Positions 16,413 to 25,070 of a DNA stretch of 64,000 nt are shown piece after piece (within the stretch, counting starts at the first letter, position 1; every line of letters starts with the position of its first letter). Source of the stretch: an uncultured Dysosmobacter sp. (GTDB taxonomy: Bacteria > Bacillota > Clostridia > Oscillospirales > Oscillospiraceae); NCBI GenBank assembly GCA_934504065.1, contig CAKSVQ010000001.1, forward strand, positions 1-64,000, written 5' to 3'. The position numbers were made by a program, and so were the translations under genes. Below the pieces are notes generated by a model. That model was not told the origin of the DNA. It searched no databases and worked only from the letters and a program-made list of their open reading frames with translations.

Positions 16413-17297
16413 TCACACGCGCTCCAGCCACTTGAGGTCATAGGGTTCGTAAACGACCTTTTCATAGGCGTCCACGTCCAGCATCACGCCCGTCCAGTCA
16501 GAGTGGATGTCGCCGTTTTGCTTGATGAGGATGTCGTAGAGGATGTCGTAGGTCACGCCGTCTTTGGGGTCGGTCTCCTCAATGGTGGAATAGGGCAGGG
16601 TCTTGTGATAGGTCAGCTCCATGCCCTTGTAGTCAAAGTGGAAGCCGCAGCGCATCCGGCAGCCGTCCAGCCCGGTGTAGCGGGCCACCTGCTTGAGGTC
16701 GTGGAGGATCTTGTCGCCCTCCTCGTCATAGAGGTTTTCCGGCGTGGTGGCGGTATAGTCGAAGCGGAACTGGATGGAAGCGCCGGGGAGCTTTAAAAAC
16801 CGCTCCATATAGGGAACCAGCCCCTCGGCGGGATAGTTCTGATAGAGCACGCAGTTCACCCGGAAGGGCACAGGCAGGCGGGCCAGCAACCCGTCGTTGG
16901 ACTCCACCACGTACTTTTGCATATGGCGGGAGACGTTGATGCAGGTGATCTTGTCCTTGTTGTGCTGGGCAAACGCTAGAATGTCATCCTCTGAGGTATG
17001 CTCGGAGACGGGCAGGGTGGTGTTGATAAAGACCCGATGGGTGGTGGGGATCTCATCGAGCATGGTTTGCAGCGCCGTGAGATCGGCAAACGGTTCGCCG
17101 CCGGTGAACACAAAGTCGCACCGGGGGGTGATGGCGTCCATGCGGCGGATGCTTTGGCAGATCTTTTCCAGAGAAAAGCCTGTCAGGTCAGCATATTCGC
17201 CTTTGTTGATACAAAAAGGGCAGTGGTTCTTGCAGTCGTAAGGGACGAAGATCGTCACCGTTGCGCCGCCCTCCCGCGTCTTGTAAGGGTGTTTCAT
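16413..17297 (-). CDS. Radical SAM protein, function unknown
   Basis: A 294-aa enzyme with the [4Fe-4S]/SAM motif CKNHCPFC (Cys22, Cys26, Cys29) and the TGGEPF SAM-contact motif near residue 80. No SPASM-type cysteine-rich tail is seen; a later CRMRCGFHFDY could hold one extra metal ligand pair at most. ATG 17297 is chosen since GAAAGG lies nine bases upstream and MKHPYKTREGG begins the conserved part. No precursor peptide or partner gene is adjacent, so the substrate is open. Confidence 0.78.
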   Translation of the reverse strand: MKHPYKTREGGATVTIFVPYDCKNHCPFCINKGEYADLTGFSLEKICQSIRRMDAITPRCDFVFTGGEPFADLTALQTMLDEIPTTHRVFINTTLPVSEHTSEDDILAFAQHNKDKITCINVSRHMQKYVVESNDGLLARLPVPFRVNCVLYQNYPAEGLVPYMERFLKLPGASIQFRFDYTATTPENLYDEEGDKILHDLKQVARYTGLDGCRMRCGFHFDYKGMELTYHKTLPYSTIEETDPKDGVTYDILYDILIKQNGDIHSDWTGVMLDVDAYEKVVYEPYDLKWLERV

Positions 17298-17450
17298 ATT
17301 GATCGGCCTTTCATAATATATCCATGCGGCGGACAAAATGCCGCTTTGTTATACGCACCAAAATATTTTAATGGATTTTTCATGCAAGGTCAATAGATAA
17401 AGCAAAATTTGCGTGAAATTTCCAAATATTTGCTTGTGGTATTTTTCACA

Positions 17451-17479
17451 TATACAAGACGCAGAAAAAGTGATATAAT
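17451..17479 (+). promoter_or_regulatory. Possible promoter of the FHA-FtsW operon
   Basis: TATACA (17451-17456), 17-nt spacer, TATAAT (17474-17479), 45 nt before the start codon. The -10 box is perfect, the -35 box weak. AAAAGGAGG precedes the ATG. Confidence 0.5.
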
Positions 17480-17523
17480 CGACCCGTTGAAAAAGTTTAT
17501 GGTCAGAAAAAGGAGGTGCGTGG

Positions 17524-19338
17524 ATGGCGCAGGTCCTTCAGGCGGTGCAGGCCCTTTTGCAGCAGGCGGCGGCCTTTGGCGCGGCCCACCCGGCGGCGGT
17601 GGAATGGTACACGGCGGTGAGCCGCGTGCTGTTTCCGGTGCTGGCGTTTTTGATCCTTGGCCGGGCGGTGCGGTCGCTTTTAAAGCTGCCCCACACGCCG
17701 GAAACTTGGGGGCAGCTCAGCCTGCCCAACGGCGCTCCTATTTTGCTCACCCACTGGGAAAATATTCTGGGCCGGGGCAAAAACTGCGACGTTTTTTTGA
17801 ACTATCCCAGCATTTCCCGCCAGCACGCGGCGCTGTGCCGGGGGGAGGACGGCGGCTGGACAATTTACGATCTGGGCTCCAAGGGCGGCACGGTGGTGAA
17901 CGGCGCGGCGGTGGAGTCCTCTGCCCCGGTCAGGCTGGGCGACACGGTGACGCTGGGCGGCGTGCCGCTGGTGTTCCTGCCCCAGACGGCAGCCGAGCGG
18001 GAGGAACTGGAGCACAAGCGCCTTGGTGAGCGGCCTGCCGCCATGTGGCCGTCGTTTCTGTGGCTGACGCTTTTCCAGTTTCTTGCCTGCGTGCAGCTGG
18101 TGCTCTCCGCCGGGGAGGCGGCTACCCCCGCGCTCCCGCTGGCCTTTGGAGGGCTGTGCGGCGTGATGTGGCTTTATTACGCCGTGTTGCGGTGCACCCA
18201 CTGCGTGGGCTTTGAGATGGAGACCATCGCCTTTTTCCTCTCCACGCTGTCCCTCTCCGTCACGGCGTCCAGCGCCCCGGGCAGCCTTTTCAAGCAGTTT
18301 CTTGCCATTGTGCTGGGGCTGGGGCTTTTTCTGGTGCTGGGGGTGTTCCTGCGGGATCTGGAGCGTGTCCGGCGCACCCGCTGGCTGATGGCGGCGCTGG
18401 CCATCGCCCTTCTGGGGGTGACGCTGCTGATCGGCCGTGCCAAATACGGCGCGGTGAACTGGATCTCGCTGGGGCCCCTTTCCTTCCAGCCGTCAGAGAT
18501 CGCAAAGATCTGCTATATTTTCGCAGGCTCCGCCACGCTGGAGCGGCTGTTCCACAAGCGCAACCTCACGCTGTTCATCGCCCTGACGGGGGTGTGCATC
18601 GGGTGCCTTGGGCTGATGAGCGACTTTGGCACCGCCGCGATCTTCTTTGTAACGTTTCTGGTCATCGCGTACCTCCGCTCCGGGGATTTTGCCACCCTTT
18701 CCCTCATCTGCGGCGGCGCGGTGTTCGGCGCGGGGCTGATCCTCAAATTCAAGCCCTATATCCTCAGCCGCTTTGCCTCATGGGGCCATGCGTGGGAGGC
18801 GGCGTCCACCACCGGATACCAGCAGACCCGCACCATGTCGGCCGCCGCCTCCGGCGGGCTTTTGGGCATGGGGGCCGGAAAGGGCTGGCTGCACCGCGTT
18901 CCGGCGGCGGACACCGATCTGGTGTTCGGCATGCTGTGCGAGGAATGGGGGCTGCTGATCGCCGCGGCGGCGGTGGCTGCCATCATCACGCTGGCCTATT
19001 TTGCCGTGCGGGCCTGCCGGGTGGGCCGCAGCAGCTATTACCTCATTGCCGCCTGCGCGGCGGGGTCGTTGCTGGTGTTTCAGACCTGCCTGAATGTGTT
19101 CGGTTCGGTGGACCTGCTGCCCCTGACTGGTGTGACGTTCCCCTTTGTCTCCAACGGCGGATCGGCCATGATGTCGGCATGGGGGCTGATGGCCTTCCTC
19201 AAGGCCATGGACACCCGGGAAAACGCCAGCTTTGCCATCCGCCGCGCGCCGGGACGCAGGGCGGCGGAAAGAAACCGGACGGCAGAGCCTTCCGGCAGGC
19301 AGCCCACGGAAAAGGAGGCGGGCCATGAAGAAGATTGA
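17524..19338 (+). CDS. FHA domain fused to FtsW/RodA/SpoVE glycosyltransferase
   Basis: A 604-aa protein. After one N-terminal membrane helix (about residues 32-50) there is a cytosolic FHA domain (about 75-158; GRGKNCDVFLNYPSISRQHA holds the phosphothreonine-binding Arg, Ser and His), then a full SEDS domain (about 175-580) with GPLSFQPSEIAK, the DTDLVFGMLCEEWG loop whose Asp is catalytic in RodA, and FVSNGGSAMM. It would polymerise lipid II with the class B PBP encoded next. The FHA domain suggests recruitment or control by Ser/Thr phosphorylation. It overlaps the PBP gene by 14 nt. Confidence 0.88.
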   Translation: MAQVLQAVQALLQQAAAFGAAHPAAVEWYTAVSRVLFPVLAFLILGRAVRSLLKLPHTPETWGQLSLPNGAPILLTHWENILGRGKNCDVFLNYPSISRQHAALCRGEDGGWTIYDLGSKGGTVVNGAAVESSAPVRLGDTVTLGGVPLVFLPQTAAEREELEHKRLGERPAAMWPSFLWLTLFQFLACVQLVLSAGEAATPALPLAFGGLCGVMWLYYAVLRCTHCVGFEMETIAFFLSTLSLSVTASSAPGSLFKQFLAIVLGLGLFLVLGVFLRDLERVRRTRWLMAALAIALLGVTLLIGRAKYGAVNWISLGPLSFQPSEIAKICYIFAGSATLERLFHKRNLTLFIALTGVCIGCLGLMSDFGTAAIFFVTFLVIAYLRSGDFATLSLICGGAVFGAGLILKFKPYILSRFASWGHAWEAASTTGYQQTRTMSAAASGGLLGMGAGKGWLHRVPAADTDLVFGMLCEEWGLLIAAAAVAAIITLAYFAVRACRVGRSSYYLIAACAAGSLLVFQTCLNVFGSVDLLPLTGVTFPFVSNGGSAMMSAWGLMAFLKAMDTRENASFAIRRAPGRRAAERNRTAEPSGRQPTEKEAGHEED

Positions 19339-20692
19339 GAGTCGGGCGGTGGTCTGCGCGCTGCTGGCGCTGCTGCTGGCGGCGGGACTTGCCGTGTTTG
19401 CGGTCAGGTTCATCCTCCACGGCGGCGACTGGGCCTCTTCGCCCTTTAACCGCCATCTGTACGATTCCAACGGCACACTGGCTGTGGGCAGCGTTCTGGA
19501 CCGGGACGGCGACGTGCTCTCCGCCGGGGAGGACGGTAAGCGCACCTATTACGACAACGAGACCGTGCGCAAGGCAACGCTCCACGCCGTGGGCGATTTA
19601 CAGGGCAACATCGGCACCGGGGCGCTGAACGCCTTTGCCGATCGGCTCAGCGGCTATAACCTTATCAACGGCGCTTTCGGCGCGGACCGGGGCACGGAAC
19701 TGTACCTCACCATCGACGCTCGGTATAATTACGAGGCCTACCGGGCGCTGAACGGCCACGCGGGCACGGTGGCGGTGTATAATTACAAGACCGGGGAGAT
19801 CTTATGCATGGTCTCCGCCCCCAGCTATGACCCGCTGAACGTGCCCGGGGACCTGGAGACCAACGACCGCTACCGGGGCGCGTATCTCAACCGCTTCCTC
19901 TCCTCCACCTTTACCCCCGGCTCCGTTTACAAAACGGTGACGCTGGCGGCGGCGCTGGAAAAGCTGCCGGACGCGGAGAGCCGCACGTGGACGTGTGAGG
20001 GCAGCGTGCAGATCGGGGAGGAGACCATCATCTGCTCGGGCGTGCACGGGGAGCAGACGCTCGCCGATGCCTTTGCCAACAGCTGCAACGTGGCCTTTGC
20101 CCAGATGGCGGACGAGTTGGGCGCGCCCACCCTGCGCACCTATACCGAGCGGGCGGGGCTGACCGCCAGCTATTCCGTGGACGGCCTGCCCACCGCCAAG
20201 GGGAGCTTTTCGTGGGACGGCCTTACCGACGGCGAGCTGGGCTGGGTCGGTGTGGGGCAGGGCAAGGATCAGGTGAATCCCTGCGCACTGATGGTCTATA
20301 TGGGGGCCATCGCAAATGGCGGCAAGGCGGCAAAGCCCTATCTGATCGAAAAAACGGTCTCGCCGCTGGGTATTCCGTCCCTGCCGCGGTGGAGCAGCAA
20401 AACCGGAACGCTGATCCGAAAAGAGACCGCCCGCACCATGGCGGATATGATGGCGGGCAATGTGGAAAAAACCTATGGCAGCAAGCGCTTTCCGGGCATG
20501 GACATCTGTGCCAAGTCCGGCACCGCCGAGGTGGGGGAGGGCAAAACGCCCCATGCGTGGTTTGCGGGCTTCCTGCGGGATGAAGAAACGCCCTATGCCT
20601 TTGTGGTGCTGGTGGAAAACGGCGGCGGCGGCAGCGCCGTGGCCGGGACCGTGGCCGCAAAGGTGCTGGACGTGATGGTAAACGGATATTGA
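19325..20692 (+). CDS. Class B penicillin-binding protein (PbpA/PBP2-like transpeptidase)
   Basis: A 455-aa protein with one N-terminal membrane anchor (about residues 8-28), a short dimerisation region, and a transpeptidase domain with all three active-site motifs: S200-V-Y-K, S253-C-N and K397-S-G-T. It cross-links peptidoglycan on the outer face and is the expected partner of the SEDS protein encoded just upstream (14-nt overlap, AAAAGGAGG before ATG 19325). The short N-terminal module resembles actinobacterial PbpA more than long PBP2. An elongation or sporulation role cannot be separated by sequence. Confidence 0.88.
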   Translation: MKKIESRAVVCALLALLLAAGLAVFAVRFILHGGDWASSPFNRHLYDSNGTLAVGSVLDRDGDVLSAGEDGKRTYYDNETVRKATLHAVGDLQGNIGTGALNAFADRLSGYNLINGAFGADRGTELYLTIDARYNYEAYRALNGHAGTVAVYNYKTGEILCMVSAPSYDPLNVPGDLETNDRYRGAYLNRFLSSTFTPGSVYKTVTLAAALEKLPDAESRTWTCEGSVQIGEETIICSGVHGEQTLADAFANSCNVAFAQMADELGAPTLRTYTERAGLTASYSVDGLPTAKGSFSWDGLTDGELGWVGVGQGKDQVNPCALMVYMGAIANGGKAAKPYLIEKTVSPLGIPSLPRWSSKTGTLIRKETARTMADMMAGNVEKTYGSKRFPGMDICAKSGTAEVGEGKTPHAWFAGFLRDEETPYAFVVLVENGGGGSAVAGTVAAKVLDVMVNGY

Positions 20693-20705
20693 GGAGAACA
20701 GGAAC

Positions 20706-20996
20706 ATGAAGAAAAATCGCATTTGGACCACCCGGGAGCTCAACCGGGGGGCGATCGTCTCCGGTGTGGGCTTTGCGCTGTATCTGGCGGCCCGGGCCCT
20801 GCAATGGGAGCTGGTGGCGGGCATTTTGTGCATCGTCTTCGCGCTGATCGCCGTCTATGTCTTTCTGGCGGCGGCGGAGGCCCGGCAGGCCGACAAGGCG
20901 GCGGTGAGCTATAACCTGCTGTGGGGAACCGGGGCGCTGGCACTGATGCTGGGCATCTGCGCGGTGATGACCGTGAAGCTGAAGTTGGGACTTTGA
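20706..20996 (+). CDS. Small membrane protein of the FtsW-PBP operon
   Basis: A 96-aa protein with three hydrophobic segments (about residues 15-30, 36-56 and 73-92) and a basic N-terminus (MKKNRIWTTRELNRG). It starts 13 nt after the PBP stop behind GAGGAGAACAGG, so it belongs to the wall-synthesis operon. No known family is recognised; an accessory factor of the SEDS-PBP complex is a guess from position. Confidence 0.65.
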   Translation: MKKNRIWTTRELNRGAIVSGVGFALYLAARALQWELVAGILCIVFALIAVYVFLAAAEARQADKAAVSYNLLWGTGALALMLGICAVMTVKLKLGL

Positions 20997-21003
20997 CGCT
21001 GCG

Positions 21004-21090
21004 CTTTCACAAAAGTGGTTTTACCACTTTTGTGAAAGGGATTCGCTTCACTCCGTGCCTCATGACCGTAAGCGGTCATGAGACTTTTGA
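21004..21090 (-). repeat. Dispersed repeat, 3' half (copy E1, inverted)
   Basis: The terminal hairpin is a 16-bp perfect stem (CTTTCACAAAAGTGGT with ACCACTTTTGTGAAAG, 21004-21038), followed by the ATTCGCTTCACTCCGTGCCTC tail and the CATGACCGTAAGCGGTCATG hairpin. These match, in reverse, the last third of copies A and B. It lies 8 nt after the small membrane-protein gene. Confidence 0.75.
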
Positions 21091-21094
21091 CAAG

Positions 21095-21134
21095 CTGACG
21101 CCCCGCCTGCGGTTCTCCGCAGGCGGGGCGTCAG
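21095..21134. terminator. 18-bp GC-rich stem-loop
   Basis: CTGACGCCCCGCCTGCGG, loop TTCT, and its exact complement. It lies between the two inverted half-copies of the dispersed repeat and between convergent genes, so it could terminate either strand, though no T-run of five follows. Confidence 0.55.
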
Positions 21135-21164
21135 TCTGTTGAAAAAGAACTCTTGTGCAAGGGG

Positions 21165-21330
21165 CCTCGTAGAGTTCCGTCATCCGCAGATGACGGAATC
21201 AAATTTAATCCCGTTTTTTCCGGAGACATATGCCTCGGAAAAACACTGCTCAGTCCACAAGTGTGCGAGCATAGCGAGTGCGTGCGGCGGGCTGCATCCT
21301 TTTCTCAGAAATGCTTGCATTTCTGAGAAT
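21165..21330 (+). repeat. Dispersed repeat, 5' half with alternative terminal hairpin (copy E2)
   Basis: Hairpin 1 is TTCCGTCATC/GATGACGGAA around the same CGCA loop seen elsewhere (21175-21198). Hairpin 2 is GTTTTTTCCG/CGGAAAAAC around GAGACATATGCCT (21213-21244). A shortened core leads to TTCTCAGAAATGC/GCATTTCTGAGAA (21302-21329), which contains the stop codon of the convergent MATE gene. The same terminal hairpin recurs at 32209-32236. Confidence 0.75.
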
Positions 21331-22690
21331 TTGGAAACTGGCGTTTAAGACGCCGCATGGCCCAGAGGAAGCAGACGAAGTGGGCAAGGAAGGTCAGCGA
21401 CCAGGAGAGGGGATATGCCCAGTAGACCGTCCGGATATTGTGGTAGGCGGGCAGGCGGAAGACGGTGGCCACCACCAGTAGCCGCACGCCGCAGGCCCCC
21501 ACCAGCGAGACCAGCATAGGTGTGACGGAATAGCCGATGCCCCGGATGGACCCCACGATCACGTCCATCATGCCGCACAGGGCATAGGTGGCGCAGATGA
21601 TGGTGATGCGGTTCATTCCGGCGTCCATCACGGCGGGGGAATCGGTGTAGATCGAAAGGAGCTGGCGGCCAAAGAGCACCGTCAGATTGCCCATCACCGC
21701 GCCCACGGCGATGACGCAGCCCTCCGCCCGCAGCAGAATGGGCCAGATGCGGCGGTACTGCCCCGCGCCAAGGTTCTGGCTGGTGAAGGAGAGGTTGGCC
21801 TGATAAAAGGCGTTCATCGAGGTATAGATAAACGTTTCAATGTTGGAAGCGGCGGCGTTTCCGGCCACCACCGTCTCGCCGAAGGAGTTGACGGTGGACT
21901 GGATGACCACGTTGGCCAGCGCGAAGAGGATGCCCTGCATCCCGGCGGGCAGTCCGGTCTGCATGATCTGACGGAGCCGGACGGGGAAAATGCGCAGCTG
22001 CCGCAGCTCCAGGTGCACGGCACCTTTTTCCCGGATCAGGCACCGCAGCACCAGCAGCGCCGAGATGCACTGGGAGATCACCGTGGCCAGTCCCACGCCT
22101 GCCACGCCCATGGACCAGACGATGACGAAGAAGAGGTTCAGCGCCACGTTCACCACTCCGGCCAGCATCAGGTAATACAGAGGCCGCCGGGTGTCGCCCA
22201 CGGCCCGCAGCAGCGCAGCGCCGAAGTTATAGAGCATGGTGGCGGGCATTCCAGCAAAGTAAATGCGCAGATACAGCGCGGCAAGGTTCCACACCCCCGG
22301 CGGGGACTGCATCACGCGCAGGATGGTCCCCGCGCCGCACACGCCCACCACAGCCAGCAGCGCGCCGCTGAGCAGGCTGAGCAGCACGGCGGTGTGCACG
22401 GTCTGGCGCAGGCCCTCACGGTCGTTGGCGCCGTACTGCCGGGCGGCCAGAATGTTGGCGCCCACGGAAAGGCCGATAAAGAGGTTGCACAAAAGATTGA
22501 TGATGGACGTGTTGGAGCCAACGGCGGCCAGCGCGTTGTCCCCGGCGAAGCGGCCCACCACAATGATGTCCGCCGCGTTGAACAGAAGCTGCAAAATGCT
22601 GGAAAACATCAGCGGCAGGGTGAATTGCAGAAGCTTTGGCAGAATGCTGCCGCTGCACATATCGATTTCGTAACGGTGGTCGTTGGCCAT
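21305..22690 (-). CDS. MATE family efflux transporter
   Basis: A 461-aa protein with twelve hydrophobic segments in two homologous halves. It opens with DMCSGSILPKLLQFTLPLMF, a NorM/DinF-type N-terminus. It should export cationic drugs or metabolites by Na+ or H+ antiport. The last residues (FPNSQKCKHF) are encoded inside a repeat hairpin, so the repeat supplies its stop codon and may have altered the natural C-terminus. A single-gene unit in the opposite direction to the upstream wall operon. Confidence 0.85.
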   Translation of the reverse strand: MANDHRYEIDMCSGSILPKLLQFTLPLMFSSILQLLFNAADIIVVGRFAGDNALAAVGSNTSIINLLCNLFIGLSVGANILAARQYGANDREGLRQTVHTAVLLSLLSGALLAVVGVCGAGTILRVMQSPPGVWNLAALYLRIYFAGMPATMLYNFGAALLRAVGDTRRPLYYLMLAGVVNVALNLFFVIVWSMGVAGVGLATVISQCISALLVLRCLIREKGAVHLELRQLRIFPVRLRQIMQTGLPAGMQGILFALANVVIQSTVNSFGETVVAGNAAASNIETFIYTSMNAFYQANLSFTSQNLGAGQYRRIWPILLRAEGCVIAVGAVMGNLTVLFGRQLLSIYTDSPAVMDAGMNRITIICATYALCGMMDVIVGSIRGIGYSVTPMLVSLVGACGVRLLVVATVFRLPAYHNIRTVYWAYPLSWSLTFLAHFVCFLWAMRRLKRQFPNSQKCKHF

Positions 22691-22804
22691 GGAAGCGGTT
22701 CCTTCCCTCCTGTATTTGCCCGCCCGCGGCGGACAGTTTTACCATTTTAACACGTTCTTTACAAAAAAGCCACCGACAGCTGACAAAATTTTTGCGTCCA
22801 CGGA

Positions 22805-23671
22805 TCAGGCTGAACGCATTTCCTTCCGAATGAACTGCATAAAGGTTTTAGCTGCCGCAGAGAGCGCTTTTTTGTCCTTTACTACCAGAGCCAGCGTGCG
22901 AAGGATCGGCTCTTCCACCGGGAGGACGGCAACGCTGTACGCCGTTTTCCGCAGCACCAGCTTTGCAAGAAGCGAATAGCCAAGGCCCTGCTCCACCATG
23001 GAGAGAATAGAGTAGTCGTCGTGCATAGTCAGCCGGATATTCGGCTGGAGTCCCGCTTTGCGAAAGGCCTCCAGCGGCTCGCTGTAACGGCCTTCTTCCA
23101 ATAACAGGTACGGTTCTTCAGCCAGTTCCCGCAGCGATACCCTGGATTTCTGCGCCAGTGGGTGTGTTTTGGGGAGCACGGCCACGAACGGGTCTTGCTG
23201 CAAAGGCTGGGTTTCCAGTCCTTTTGCTGCGGCAGGATTTACAAAGCCGAAGTCCACGGTTCCGGTCTGTACCCAGTCGCAGATGCTGGTGTAGTCTCCC
23301 TGATGCAGCACCAGCTGCACATTGGGATACATCGCCCAGAACTTTTGAATGACTTCAGGCAGCCAGTGGCAGGATACGCTGGACACCGTGCCGATGCGGA
23401 CGACGCCGGAATCCAATCCCCGGATTGCATCCTCCATCCGGCGCAGGTCACCGTATTGCTGCACGGTTTTTTGAATGGCTGGAAAAAGACGCTCTCCCTC
23501 CGGCGTCAGGCGGACGCCATAACGGGAACGGTACAGCAGCGTGATGCCGATCTCTTTTTCCAACGACGCGATCATTTGACTGAGAGCAGGCTGGGTATAT
23601 CCCAGGATCGCGGCGGCTTTGGTATAGCTGCCGATCTCCACCACTTTCAAAAGAGCTCGGTAACGGTTCAT
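22805..23671 (-). CDS. LysR family transcriptional regulator
   Basis: A 288-aa protein. The N-terminal winged helix is clear (YTKAAAILGYTQPALSQMIA then LEKEIGITLLYRSRYGVRLT), followed by a periplasmic-binding-like effector domain from about residue 90. It is divergent from a GNAT-phzF pair 126 nt away, the usual arrangement for a LysR protein and its target genes. The effector is unknown. Confidence 0.85.
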   Translation of the reverse strand: MNRYRALLKVVEIGSYTKAAAILGYTQPALSQMIASLEKEIGITLLYRSRYGVRLTPEGERLFPAIQKTVQQYGDLRRMEDAIRGLDSGVVRIGTVSSVSCHWLPEVIQKFWAMYPNVQLVLHQGDYTSICDWVQTGTVDFGFVNPAAAKGLETQPLQQDPFVAVLPKTHPLAQKSRVSLRELAEEPYLLLEEGRYSEPLEAFRKAGLQPNIRLTMHDDYSILSMVEQGLGYSLLAKLVLRKTAYSVAVLPVEEPILRTLALVVKDKKALSAAAKTFMQFIRKEMRSA

Positions 23672-23797
23672 GGTTTCCCCCCTTTTTTTTCCTTAAAATA
23701 AAAATTTTGCATGTTTAAATGCAAAATATCAGTTTTACTTATCGATTGCACTATTGTACCATATGGGCACATTCTATGCAAGAAAGAGGAGAGGAAA

Positions 23798-24259
23798 ATG
23801 AAGATTATGCCCTATCAGCCGGAATACAGGGAGGCATTTGTCCGCCTGAACACGGAATGGCTGACCCGATTTTATTGGGTGGAAGCCTTTGACCAGTATG
23901 CAATGGATCATGTGGAGGACTTGATCGCACAGGGAGCAATGGCGTTTTTTGCGCTGGATGACGCAGACGAAGTGCTTGCTACCTGCATGGCAATGCCGTT
24001 GGAAGGCAGCACATGGGAGCTTTGCAAGCTTGCCGCGCGAAACCAGTATACCGGCACCGGGGCGGGCAGTGCCGTTTTACAGGCGGCCATGCGCTATGCC
24101 GAGGAACACGGGGCAAAGCGGGAAGTGCTGATCTCCTGCCGCGGTTTGCAACAAGCCATCCACCTGTATAAAAAATTCGGCTTCCATGAAGTTCCTTACC
24201 GGAAAGCATTCTGGAAGTCCGAAAAAGCGGATATTGAAATGGAACGGGAGGTGGTCTGA
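23798..24259 (+). CDS. GNAT family N-acetyltransferase
   Basis: A 153-aa single-domain GNAT. AARNQYTGTGAGSAVLQAAM (about residues 74-93) is the acetyl-CoA loop, and IHLYKKFGFHEV is the C-terminal motif B. ATG 23798 follows AGAGGAGAGG; an upstream in-frame start has no Shine-Dalgarno. It is the first gene of a two-gene unit with phzF and divergent from LysR. Confidence 0.82.
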   Translation: MKIMPYQPEYREAFVRLNTEWLTRFYWVEAFDQYAMDHVEDLIAQGAMAFFALDDADEVLATCMAMPLEGSTWELCKLAARNQYTGTGAGSAVLQAAMRYAEEHGAKREVLISCRGLQQAIHLYKKFGFHEVPYRKAFWKSEKADIEMEREVV

Positions 24260-24261
24260 AC

Positions 24262-25035
24262 GTGAAGCAGTACGTAGTGGATGCGTTTGCACAGGAGGTT
24301 TTTCAGGGAAATCCGGCGGCAGTCTGCGTGATGCGGCAATGGCTTCCGAATGATACCTTACAGAAAATCGCCATGGAAAACAACCTTTCTGAAACGGCGT
24401 TTGCCGTTAACGTCGGCGATCATTATGACCTGCGCTGGTTCACGCCGGGGGAAGAGATCGACTTGTGCGGCCATGCAACGCTGGCTGCGGCCTACGTGAT
24501 CACCCGGTTTATCCAGCCGGAAGTGTCTGCTGTGCGGTTTGATACGCTGAGCGGGATGCTGCGCGTTACCAAAGAAGGCGGGATGCTGACGTTGGAGCTT
24601 CCGTCTTACCGTCCTGAACGGATCCCGGTGACAGAAGAGATGACCCGTGCGCTGGGGATCGCGCCGATAGAAGCCTACATAGATGCCGATCTGGTGTGCA
24701 TTTTGGAAACGGAAGAGCAGCTTCGCCGTCTTGCGCCGGATCAGGAGCTTGTACGGCAGCTGGATGGATACCTCCTTCATGTGACGGCGCGGGGACGGAA
24801 TTCCGACTGCGTGACACGCAGCTTTGCGCCGAAGTGTCATGTGGCTGAGGACCCCGTCTGCGGGCGGGGGCACTGCCATGTGGTGCCCATCTGGGCCAAT
24901 AAGCTGGGCAAACAGGAATTGCTTGCCCATCAGGCATCCAAACGGGGAGGTATCCTTCACTGCCGCTATACGGGGAAGCAGGTTTATTTAAGCGGAAAAG
25001 CGGTGCTGGTTTCCATGGGGGAACTCTATATCTGA
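24262..25035 (+). CDS. PhzF family isomerase/epimerase-like protein
   Basis: A 257-aa protein of the diaminopimelate-epimerase fold. It shows YVVDAFAQEVFQGNPAAVCV at the N-terminus, NNLSETAF carrying the family's catalytic Glu, and DLCGHATLAAAYV. The C-terminal half has the matching GRGHCHVVPIW motif. The start is GTG 24262, 2 nt after the GNAT stop, behind GGGAGGTGG. True phenazine synthesis is unlikely without other phz genes; most such homologues act on unknown small molecules. Confidence 0.83.
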   Translation: MKQYVVDAFAQEVFQGNPAAVCVMRQWLPNDTLQKIAMENNLSETAFAVNVGDHYDLRWFTPGEEIDLCGHATLAAAYVITRFIQPEVSAVRFDTLSGMLRVTKEGGMLTLELPSYRPERIPVTEEMTRALGIAPIEAYIDADLVCILETEEQLRRLAPDQELVRQLDGYLLHVTARGRNSDCVTRSFAPKCHVAEDPVCGRGHCHVVPIWANKLGKQELLAHQASKRGGILHCRYTGKQVYLSGKAVLVSMGELYI

Positions 25036-25070
25036 AAGGGCTGCTGTCTGTTTTAAGCATCGCAAAGGGA

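Noticed and set aside
24262-25035. Phenazine biosynthesis
   Set aside because: PhzF family member without any other phz gene; family name only.
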